DNA of 64,000 nucleotides, taken from NCBI GenBank assembly GCA_949128115.1, contig OX421967.1, forward strand, positions 58,850,855-58,914,854, written 5' to 3'. This document shows, in pieces, positions 34,612 through 44,176 of this stretch. The position numbers and the translations under genes are program-made. Within the stretch, counting starts at the first letter, position 1, and the number at the start of each line of letters is the position of its first letter. This DNA is from Anaspis maculata (lineage: Eukaryota; Arthropoda; Insecta; Coleoptera; Scraptiidae). The notes beneath the pieces are model-generated. The model did no database searches and was not told the DNA's origin. It worked only from the letters and a program-made list of their open reading frames with translations.

Positions 34612-34800
34612 AAAGACTTCCACTAACTTCCAGTAACTTCCACGCACTTCCGAAAGACTACCATTGACTTCCATTGACTTCCACTGACTTCCACGAACTT
34701 CCTCTGACTCCCACTAACTTCCATCAACTTCCTAGCACTTCCAAAACACTTCCATTGACTTCCACTGACTTCCACGAACTTCTGAGCATTTGTACACCAA
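34612..34800 (+). repeat. ACTTCCACTG minisatellite, right
   Basis: It has the same ~10-bp units and orientation as 31380-31545, just inside the right TIR of the 3.48-kb element. Confidence 0.85.
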
Positions 34801-34911
34801 ACTTCCTCAGCGGTTCGCCCCTCGGTAGAAAATTACGGAAAATTATTTACGGTATTAATTTAGATGATAAAAAATATTTTCAAGAATTAAAACATTTCGT
34901 TTATTTTCCAG

Positions 34912-35045
34912 AAATAGCAAATCAACATCTTGACTTGATGGATGAGCACCAGAAATATAAAACGATCACCAGAATTGATGAAGTAGCACTCATTTTCTCC
35001 CAAATTTCGATTGCGGAGCTGGTAGCCCGTCGTCAGGTTCAATAA
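34912..35045 (+). other. possible terminal exon of paralogue A
   Basis: A good acceptor (CGTTTATTTTCCAG) precedes it. Spliced from 31298 in phase, it adds NSKSTS and stops at 34931-34933. A different frame stays open to a TAA at 35043 and reads like real protein (HQKYKTITRIDEVALIF, then ISIAELVARRQVQ), followed by CAATAAACA. The better-looking frame is out of phase with the donor, which suggests a frameshift or a wrong splice choice. Confidence 0.35.
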
Positions 35046-35650
35046 ACAGATATTGAATTTTTTCTCTACAAGCACATTTTCCCAACAAAACTAAACGAGC
35101 AGTTCGGGAATTTCATTTCATACGACCTACATTATTCGAATTTTCCGCGGAAAAGCTAAAAATCAATTTCCCAGAATTTTTCAGTTTTTTTTTTAATTGA
35201 CCCTAGGCAATTCGCAGATGACAACGGTTCATGCCCAAACCGTAAACGTAGATTTCCCACAGTTATTCGGTGGAAAATTGTGAATTTTCCTAGGTCCATA
35301 AGAAAATTCAGGATGCCTGGAGATGTCAAACAGGAAAAAATCCATAATTTGGCAACCGCACGTCCGAATTCATATTGGTTGGTGTCATGAAGTTGGCCAT
35401 AATTTTTCGCATCTTCTCATACCGCTTCCAATTTTCTCGAATTTTCCAGAAACAATAAACTGGCGAAAAACCGTTTTACATGTTTGTTTTGTGCCTCTAG
35501 ACATCTACATGGTTGATATGGAGATATCGGACCTACACCAAAAAGTAGAGTATTTTTTCGCATTGCCAGTACCAAACACGTTATGGTGATGTTGCAGAAT
35601 TTTCCGAGAAATTTTTTCAAGCGAAAACACAAAATTACCCGAATTTGATT
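35046..35650. other. non-genic stretch with degenerate repeats
   Basis: AACGAGCAGTTCGGGAATTT near 35095 recurs as TAGCAGTTCGCGAATTC near 35687, so this is a ~590-bp degenerate direct repeat. No gene seen. Confidence 0.4.
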
Positions 35651-35699
35651 TTTTTTCAAAATTTAATTTTCAACAAAAACGAAATTAGCAGTTCGCGAA

Positions 35700-37010
35700 T
35701 TCAATTTTGCACAATTTCCAACTTTCAATATAATTTCAGGATTTTCTAGTTCAAGTCTGCCGAGTTAAAAACGGCATTTTTGAGTTCAAGGTCTGAAACC
35801 TGAATTTCCGAGAGAGTCGGATTTTTTTCGGAGGTAACTTTTGGATTTTCGATTTCAAGCGTTCGTTTCAGACATCATCAAGTGGCAATTTGCGATGTAA
35901 ATCCGAATTTTCAGAATTCAAGTCTGAATTTCCCAGACAAGCCATCAATTGCGGGTTTAATAACGTTGGAAATTCTGAGTTGAAGCCTGAATTTCTGAGT
36001 TGGGGAATTTCCAAGATAATTTCACAATTTTCGAGTTGAAGTCTGAAATATCGAGTTTGAGGTTTGAGGGCCCGAATTTCAAGCCTGAAGCCCGAGATAA
36101 AGCCTAAATTTCTGCGATAAAGCTGGAATCATCAAGATAATCTCAAAATTTTCGAGTTGAAGTCGAATTTTTGGGTTTGAGAGGCCACATTTCAGGTCTG
36201 AAGCCCGAGATTAAGTCGGAATTCCCGACTTAATAATTAAGTTAGTTTTGGATTTTCGATTCAACTGTCAAATTCGGAGTAAAGTCGGAATTCTCAGGAT
36301 TAAATTAGAATTTTGGAGTTGAAGTCTGAATTTTCTTTTGTGAGGGCCGAGATTCAAGTTTGAATTTCCGAGATAAAGTCAAAATTTTCAAGGTGGTTTT
36401 AGAATTACCGAATTTTTTATTTCAAGTGTCAATTTCGAACACTATAAGCATGGGAAACTCTGATTTTATTAATATGGGGAAATTCCTAGTCCAATTGAGT
36501 CTGAATTTCCTACATAAACTAAGCATTTCCGAATGTAGGTCAGAATTTTGGAGTAGATGTAGAATTCCCAAGATTTATCCAGAATTTTGAGTTGGAGCCG
36601 AGTTTAAAGTCTGAATTTCCGAGATTTAGTCGAAATTCCCAAGATATTTCAGAATTTCCAATTTCAAGTGTTGACTTGAGACATCAAGCGTGAGTAATTC
36701 TCAGTTCAATAAATGGGGGCAATTCCTAGTCCAAATAAGTCGAAATGTCCTAGATAAATTCAGAATTTTTGAATTCAAGTACCTACCTATTTCTCAAAAT
36801 AATTTGAATTTTTTGAGTCGAGGTCTGAATTTTCGAGTTTCAGCGACGAGTTTCAATTCTCAATTGCCGATATAAAGTCGGCAATTCCCAAGGCAGCTTC
36901 AGAATTCTTAATTTCAAGCGTTAATTGAGTCTTTATTTCGGCGTAAATTCGGAATTATTTGGATTTTGGATTAATTTAAAAGTTTTGAGTCGAGGTTTTT
37001 CCAGATCAGA
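35700..37010 (+). repeat. degenerate GAATTTCCGAGATAAAGTC-type repeat block
   Basis: It consists of loose words such as TTCAAGTCTGAATTTCC and GAGTTGAAGTCTGAA with no firm period. It resembles the degenerate blocks in introns 2 and 3 of gene 1. Confidence 0.6.
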
Positions 37011-37019
37011 ACTCCAACA

Positions 37020-38290
37020 ATGATTGTACGATTTTTTTTTGAGTTTCAATGATGCAGTCATGATATTTGAAGTCTTATCTCGTAATGATTTTGAATTTTT
37101 TTGTATCAGACGTGTAACAATGAAAATATAAATTTTTAAATGTTGAGTGGTGCAAAATGAAAATCACCGAAGTTCTACTTTTTCCCGTTTTTTTTGAGAA
37201 AAAATATTTTTTTTGAGTTTCAAATATGCAGTCATGTAGATTGATGTCTTATCTCGGAATGATTTTTGACTTTCTTAGATCGGACGTGTAACAACGAAAG
37301 AATGAATTTTTAATACGTAAAGTAGTGCAAAATCAAAATTACGGAAGTTCTACTTATTCCCGTTTTTGTAAAAAAATATTTTTTTGAGTTTAAATGATGC
37401 AGTCATGTAGCTTGATGTCTTATCTCGGAATGATTTTGGATTTTATTGGATCGGGCGTTCACCAATGAAAATATGAATTTTTAACTGAAGTGATGCATTT
37501 TAGTCCTATCGGTGACCGAAAAATGTCATTTTTGACTATAGGAAAGTGCAGTTTGCTGCAATTTTTTTTTTTGTAGATTGTACTTATACACAAGCAATAT
37601 ATCCTACTGATAAAGAATTTTACTATCTTCTATCAATTTTTCACAACGTGATATGGTATAATGTGAAGTGGTGCAAAATCACGTAAGTTCTACTTGTCCC
37701 TGTTTTTGTAAAAAAAAAATATTTTCATGTGTTTGCTTGATGCAGACATGGAGTTTGAGGTCTTATCTCGGGATGATTTTGAATGGTTTTGGATCGGACG
37801 TCTAACAACGAAAATATAAATTTTTAATTGATGTGATGCATTTCCGCCCTATCGGTGAACGAAAAAAATGACAATTTCAAGATAACAAAATGCAGCTTGC
37901 TGCTATGATGGTTTTTTTTTTTTGACAGATTATCTTACTCATCCACAAGCAATCTAGGAACTTCAGTCTCTTCCATTTATTTCCACAGGTGATGTGATAA
38001 TTACGTGAAATGGTGCAAAATCAGTCAAGCTCTACATGTACCCGTTATTGTAAAAAAAATATTTTGTTGAGTTTCAATGATGTAGTCATGGACTTTGAGG
38101 TATTATCTCGGGATGATTTTGTATTTTTTGGAATCGAACGTCTAACAATGGAAATATGAATTTTTAATTGGAGTGATGCTTTTTGGTTTTACCGGTCTTA
38201 TTAGCGGAAAGATGATAATTTTGACGATAAAAAAATGCCGTTTACTGCAATGATTGTTCTTTTGACAGATCTAGCTCATTTCATCCATAA
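37020..38290 (+). repeat. diverged copy of the 171-bp satellite
   Basis: GCAGTCATG-type markers occur near 37052, 37230, 37400, 37742 and 38082. Some units also carry GTGATGCATTTYRGTCCTATC blocks, which occur once at the end of the intron 4 array (27795). It matches the 25390-27900 region and joins directly to the paralogue B duplication at about 38300. Confidence 0.75.
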
Positions 38291-38589
38291 CACGCTTTCA
38301 TGCGGTGGAATAAAAACAAGAATCATTTTTCTTTCGTAAAAATATACCGTTATTCATTCAAATTTGTACGCTGTTTTTGGTTCTTTCAAGTCTAATCCCT
38401 TTATTTTTGCCTTAATTCCATTTTTCAATGCATATTTCCAGACGATGCAAATCCGTTATAATTCTTCTATAGTTAGTCTTTACGCCTTTATATTTCATAT
38501 TCCTCAAAACTTGGTTTCGTTGGCGTCTTCAGAACACTGAAAAGTTGAAAGAAGTTTCGTGGAATTTCAAGGAAATTCACTGACAATTG

Positions 38590-38825
38590 AATTTCCCGCC
38601 GCGGATTTGAACAAAGCGTGGTAAACATAAAAGTGGGACAGAGAAGTGAAGGTCGTCATACATGAGTTCAGTCATAGACAGTTCAGTGAATCAGATCATC
38701 TGCCATGTTTAACGGAAGGCGAAGGTAATCATACGCCATTCAGGCATTCAGTCGCCCAACACCCTGTGGCCTAGCAGAAGTAGCAGACGCTGCAACAGCA
38801 GTACCGCCTCGTTTTTATTTACTCA
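38590..38825 (+). promoter_or_regulatory. probable promoter and non-coding first exon of paralogue B
   Basis: It is conserved with 29820-30021, from TTTCCCGCCGCG to ACTCA|GTAAGTAG, with several small insertions. The partner acceptor is TTATTATAG at 42070, so the 5'-UTR intron is ~3.2 kb, against ~0.76 kb in paralogue A. Confidence 0.5.
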
Positions 38826-38934
38826 GTAAGTAGCAGTTTTTTTAGTTGTAATATTAAAAATATCCCGTGAAAATTATACAGGCGGTGTCTGAAAATTCGA
38901 GGTTATGTTCTAAGGATGAGCAAAACTATTGATA

Positions 38935-39360
38935 TAACAATAAATTTATCAATATATCGATATATCAACCAATAATATCATTTTCAAAACATATCGATAT
39001 ATCAAAAATCTGTAATTATTATCAAAATATCAAGTGTCGATAATCATTATCGAGCTAATCATTAAAATATTAAATGTCGGTACTCAGTTATCAAAATCAA
39101 TTATCAATTTAAATATTGATAAATAACAAGATAGAAGACCAAAGGTCGCCAAAGAAGTAATTCATCCATCATGCAAGAGTGCAAGACTGCAGGAAACCTA
39201 GACCCAAGTCCCAGACGCATGTCTCTGCCCTGGACCCCTGGGCACCGCAATATTACTTGATATCCTTATTTTCATATTGATATTTTGATAACTATCAATT
39301 TTTTATACTTAGATAATTATTGATTTTTGATATATTTTGATAATTGAGTTTCTGTTTTCT
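38935..39360. repeat. AT-rich ATCGATATATCAA tract
   Basis: Repeated ATATCGATATATCAA and TTATCAATTT words surround a GC-richer ~110-bp core (about 39135-39250). No coding sequence. Confidence 0.5.
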
Positions 39361-39399
39361 ACAAATTGATATTTGCTTCTCTTTAGCTACGGTACCTAC

Positions 39400-41770
39400 T
39401 GTAAACAAAATAATCCCTTTATGTTGCCTTGAAATTCCTTCAGATTTTTCTAAATACTATTTTGTGGTTTTCTTTCAGTCTTTTTATCCGAAATAGTTTT
39501 TTTGGTAGCCTTCGGACTAAATGACCTTTAATTTCGAGCTTCTGTTGAAATATTTTGCAGTCTTGAGTCTTCTCAAGTCTATAAACGAAAATAGTTCCCG
39601 AAATAGCCTTGAAATTTCTTCTGATTTTTCGAAACGTTACTGTGTGGTTTCCTCTAGTCTTTCATCCGAAATATTTTCTTCAGTAGCCTTCGGACTAAAT
39701 TACCTTTCATTTTGAGACCATCAGACCATTTTGCGTTTTCTCAACTCTAAACGAACATAGTCCTTGAAATTTCTTCTGATTTTTTCTAAATATTGGTTTT
39801 CTTGTAGTCTCTTCATCTAAAGTAGTTTTTTTAGTAGCCTTCGGACTGAATAACTTTTTCGGCAATTTTCAGCTATCGTAAGAATATTTTGTAGTTTTCT
39901 CATGTTTTTAAACGAAAGTAGTCTGTCAAGTAGCCTTGAAATTTCGTCTAATTTTTCTAATTACTATTTTGTGGTTTTCTTTTAGCCTTTCTATCCGAAA
40001 TAGTTTTTTTTAGTAGCCTCCGGACTAAATAACCTTCCATTTCGAGCTTCTCTGTCAGAATATTTTGCGATCTTCTCAAGTTTTCAAGAGAAAATAGTCT
40101 CTAAAGTAGCCTTGAAATTTCTTCTGATTTTTCTAAATTTTATTTTGTGGTTTTCTTTTAGTCTTTTAATCCGAAATCGTTTTTTTAGTAGCCTTCGGAC
40201 TAAATAACTTTTCATTTCCAGATTCTGTCAGAATATTTAGCAGTCTTCTCAAGTTTTCAAACGAAAATAGTCTCTAAAGTAGCCTTGAAATTCCCTCTGA
40301 TTTTTCTCAATACTATTTTGTGGTTTTCTTTCAGTCTTTTTATCCGAAATAGGTTTCAGGAGCCTCCATACTAAATAACCTACTATTTCGAGCTTCTGTT
40401 AGAATATTAAACAATCTTCTCAAGTTTTTATACGAAAATAGTCTCTAAAGCAGCCTTCAAATTCCTTCTGATCTCTCTAAATACTGTTTTGTGGTTTTCT
40501 TTTAGTCTCTTCACCCGAAATGGTTTTTTTAGTAGCCTCCGAACTAAATAACTTTCTATTTCGAGCTTCTGTCAGAATATTAAGCAATCTTCTCAAGTTT
40601 TTAAACGAAAATAGTCTCTAAAGTAGCCTTGGAATCTCTCTGATTTTTCTGAATACTATTTTGTGGTTTTCTTTTAGTCTTTTCATCCGAAATAGTTTTT
40701 TTTAGTAGCGTCCGGACTAAATAACCTTCCATTTCGAGCTTCTCTCAGAATATTAACAGTCTTCTCAAGTTTTTAAACGAAAATAGTCTCTAAAGTAGCC
40801 TTGGAATCTCTCTGATTTTTCTGAATACTATTTTGTGGTTTTCTTTTAGTCTTTTTTATCCGAAATAGATTTTATCAGCCTTCGGACTAGATAACCTTCC
40901 ATTTCAAGCTTCTGTCAGATTATTTTGCAGTTTTCTCAACTTTTCAAACGAAAATACTCTCTAAGTAGCCTTGAAATTTCCACAGATTTTTCTAAATACT
41001 ATTTTGTGGTTTGTTTTAGTCTTTTTATCCAAAATAGATTTTTTAGTAGCCTTCGGACTAAATAACCTTCCATTTCGAGCTTCTGTCAGAATATTTTGCA
41101 GTCTTCTCAAGTTTTTTCTTCAGATTTGTCTAAATACTATTTTGTGGTTTGTTTTAGTCTTTTTATCCGAAATAGATTTTTTAGTAGCCTTCGGACTAGA
41201 TAACCTTCCATTTCGAGCTTCTGTCAGAATATTTTGCAGTCTTTTCAAGTTTTTAAACGAAAATAATCTGTAAAGTAGGTAGCCTTGAAATTTCTTTTGA
41301 TTTTTCTAAATACTATTTTGTGGTTTTCTTTCAGTCTTTCCGAAATAGTTTTCTTAGTAGCCTTCGGACTAAATAACCTATTTCGAGCTTCTGTTAAAAT
41401 ATTAAACAATTTTCTCAAGTTTTCAAACAAAAATAGTCTCTAAAGTAGCCTTGAAATTCCCTCTGATTTTTCTAAATACTATTTTGTGGTTTGCTTTCAG
41501 TCTCTTAGTATATATATATAATCAAATTTCCCTTCTACCCTCGAAAAGGTGTTGGGAGTCTCTTAGTACGAAATAGTTTTTTTAGTAGTCTCCGGACTAA
41601 ATAACCTTTTTTTTTCAGCTATCGTAAGAATATTTTGTAGTTTTCTCAAGTTTATGAACAAAAATGGTTCTCGAAGTAGCCTTGAAATTCCTTCTGATTT
41701 TTTTTAAACGTTACTGTGTGGTCTCCTCAAGTCTTTTCATTCCATATAGTTCCTTGAGTAGTCTGCTTGC
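39400..41770 (+). repeat. ~172-bp satellite array, ~13 units
   Basis: The marker AGTAGCCTTCGGACTAAATA and variants recur at about 39506, 39680, 39833, 40013, 40187, 40530, 40708, 40875, 41047, 41188, 41358 and 41585. Each unit also has TCTCAAGTTTTTAAACGAAA and TACTATTTTGTGGTTTTCTT. It fills the 5'-UTR intron of paralogue B. Its single-unit ancestor or relic is at 30444-30550. Confidence 0.9.
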
Positions 41771-42086
41771 TTTTCAAGTATAAGCTAGAGGTAGTAGTAC
41801 TTACTCAGCGATGGGGATCAGAACATGAAGCTTGTGGGCATTTTTATTCCATCTTCTTCAATACTGCCGCGCTTGGACATAATTTTCCCAAGTGGCCACC
41901 ACTACCTAACAGCATTAGCGAAGAGCCACCTCACACATATTAGACATTAGTATCAAGTTAGCTAGCACGGTACCAGTCGTACCAACAACACAATTCTTCC
42001 ATAGCTCACTGTAATGAAAGAAGAAATATAGCTGTATCTCTTTTCCCAATTATCGTATCATCTTATTATAGAAGGACCTTCTCGAG

Positions 42087-42656
42087 ATGGCTTCGAGCAG
42101 AGAAAGAGATGTTGCAGACGCGATCAGCGACCTCATAGCCGAAGTGTTCGTCTCGTCCAAGATGTACGCAGTCTGCCTTCCCGTTTCGCTGATACTGATG
42201 GAGCAGCTGCAAAAATTCAAGATGAATCCCACCCTGAACTGTGGCCAACTGACGTTCGAAGGCGAGGGTCGCTGCAAGGAGCCCTGTCTTCACATTTGGG
42301 TCAGCGTGGGCGATAGAATAATCGATCCCACCTTGAAGATTACCAAGCTTTCCGGTGTCGTATACAAGCTTTCTGAAAGCATAAATGATTATTTAACTTT
42401 GGACCTGGCCAAATTCAAGCACCATCCCGGAGACGAAACAGTCACCGATGAAGAGAGCAAAGAACTGATGCAGATGTACACATTTTTGAGGCAGAGCAGC
42501 AACATGGTCGAAGAGTACTTCAAAATGGCTCCGAAAAAGCTGAACGTGATCAGAAACGTGATTAATTATAAGATTGAACAAGCTCATTTAGATAAGGGTG
42601 GACCACTTCCTCCTGAAACAACTTTTTCATACAAAGATAAAATTTATAAATTGTGA
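42087..42656 (+). CDS. paralogue B: small transglutaminase-like Cys-His-Asp protein (predicted)
   Basis: The 189-codon frame starts with ATG 15 nt after an acceptor and stops at TGA. It keeps Cys30 (KMYAVCLPVSLILMEQL), His69 (CLHIWV) and Asp80 (IIDPTLKIT). Cys27 of paralogue A is Tyr here, so Cys30 is the better nucleophile candidate. The central loop differs between the copies (EGEGRCKEP against EGKIKGG), as does the stretch after the triad, while the C-terminal helices are nearly identical. That fits protein-level constraint. The C-terminus GGPLPPETTFSYKDKIYKL is absent from paralogue A. No targeting signal is seen. An enzymatic role as a thiol protease or acyltransferase is inference from the motif order only. 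Confidence 0.8.
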   Translation: MASSRERDVADAISDLIAEVFVSSKMYAVCLPVSLILMEQLQKFKMNPTLNCGQLTFEGEGRCKEPCLHIWVSVGDRIIDPTLKITKLSGVVYKLSESINDYLTLDLAKFKHHPGDETVTDEESKELMQMYTFLRQSSNMVEEYFKMAPKKLNVIRNVINYKIEQAHLDKGGPLPPETTFSYKDKIYKL

Positions 42657-43020
42657 TCAATTTTATACAGGTAAAAATTGAAATATTTTCTTGTATGTAC
42701 GTACACTAGTTGTAATTTCATATACCTACCCTGTAACCACAGATGCCTGTAACTGACAAAGTCTGTTTGTATGTAAATTTACACAAAAAGAAGGTGATAA
42801 ATGAAGTGAATGAATTGAATTGATGAGCAAAAATATAGTATTATTTCCTACCCTCACAAATATTTACATCCTTTCTACTATTATATTATGTATCTAGCAC
42901 CTAATGGGGGTATTTGACTAAAATATATCAATTTGCCGCAATACGCGATATTATATAGTGTGACGTCAGGATCGCCATTTTTAAATGCCGGATCCAACAA
43001 TAGTCTGAGAACAAAGGAAC
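42657..43020. other. 3' region of paralogue B
   Basis: Probable 3' UTR and spacer. About 42940-43018 (ATACGCGATATTATATAGTG, GCATTTAAAAATGGCG inverted) is an inverted match to about 48958-49036. No gene seen. Confidence 0.4.
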
Positions 43021-43023
43021 AAA

Positions 43024-44097
43024 GGTGTTTCAGATTCAAATCGCGTCTTTTCAGGAAATGATGGGAAACGTCAACAGAAGCAGACTTGTTTGAAAAAATA
43101 TATGTCAGAAACGAATAATAACGGAGATATAGGCGATCAAAGTTGAGCTTGAAAAATCGATTTCTCGTCATAACTTTGAAATTCCTCGCAAAATTCCTTA
43201 ACCGATTTTGTTCAAATTTGAACCTAAGCTTACTGAAATAAGTCTGTATCTAACGATAATAACGCGGTTCATTGAAATTTTTCGGGGGCGTGAATAATGG
43301 GGGATGCCACCGCTTTCTTACTCACTCCTATTTTTTACCCCTTGAGGTTATTTTATAGATTGTTCACATTTTTCCGAGCATTTTTCAATTCTACGTTCAA
43401 TTTCAAAGAGAAAGTTACCCTTGTGAAATTCCGATTAGAGGCTTCGTTTTCAAGATATTTGGGTTTGAAAGTTCGGAAAACACATCAAAATATCCAGTTT
43501 CAAGAGCAAAAAAATATGTTTTTCCTGAAAACTTCATGTTTCTTAAAAAAACTCATGGTTTAGCAACTTGAAACACCTGTAAAACCTATTTTAATGATGG
43601 ACTCATTAGTTATCTTGGATTTTATTTTTGTAGGCCTTTGAAAGAGGTGTTTTCGAGATGTTTTTCGAAGTTTCAACTTCAAATATCTTGAGAAGAAGCC
43701 TTTAATAAAAAATTTGCAAGTGTAACTTTTTCTTCCAAATCAAACGAAGAATTCAAAAATATGAACAATGTGCCAAATTACTTCAGGGATTTGAAAATAG
43801 GGGTAAAAAAGCGGGAGCACCCTCCATTATCTACGCTCCCGAAATTATTTGATAGAACGCGTTACTATTGTTCGATACAGACTTATTTCAGCGAGCTTTG
43901 ATTCAAATTTGAACAAAATCGGTTTGGGAGTTCCAAAGTTGACGATGACGAAAAATCGATTTTGAAAGTTCAACTTTGAACGCCTATATCTTCGTTATTA
44001 TTTGTTACTGGCACATATTTTTCTGAGAAAGTCTACTTCTTTTGAAGTTTCTCGTCGTTTCTTGAAAGGACACGATTTAAATCTGAAACACCCTGTA
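43024..44097. mobile_element. ~1.07-kb inverted-repeat element, family F1
   Basis: GGTGTTTCAGATTCAAATCG at the left pairs with CGATTTAAATCTGAAACACC at the right, and the arms continue far inward (ACGGAGATATAGGCG with CGCCTATATCTTCGT). The right end runs into CCTGTA. No coding capacity. Confidence 0.85.
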
Positions 44098-44176
44098 TAT
44101 TTTACTCGATTGTTCATTTTATTTCAAAACAAATAAATTCAAATAAAAATAAATCTCAATTTCAATTTTTGGTAAT

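Larger units (their letters stand above)
31344..34824. mobile_element. 3481-bp transposon with 15-bp perfect TIRs and 8-bp TSD
   Basis: CGAGGGGCGAACCGC at 31344-31358 is exactly inverted at 34810-34824. GTAGAAAA flanks both sides directly (31336-31343 and 34825-34832). An 8-bp duplication suits hAT-, P- or Merlin-like transposons (family knowledge), but the TIR sequence does not identify one. The interior has ~10-bp ACTTCCACTG minisatellites next to both ends, other inverted-repeat elements and hairpins. It has no transposase, so it is non-autonomous. It sits in the presumed terminal intron of paralogue A. Confidence 0.85.
38300..42656 (+). repeat. segmental duplication, right copy
   Basis: It is collinear with 29555-31300. 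It joins directly to intron 4-type sequence, without the terminal exon and 3' UTR of gene 1 that lie between these blocks in the left copy. Confidence 0.75.
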
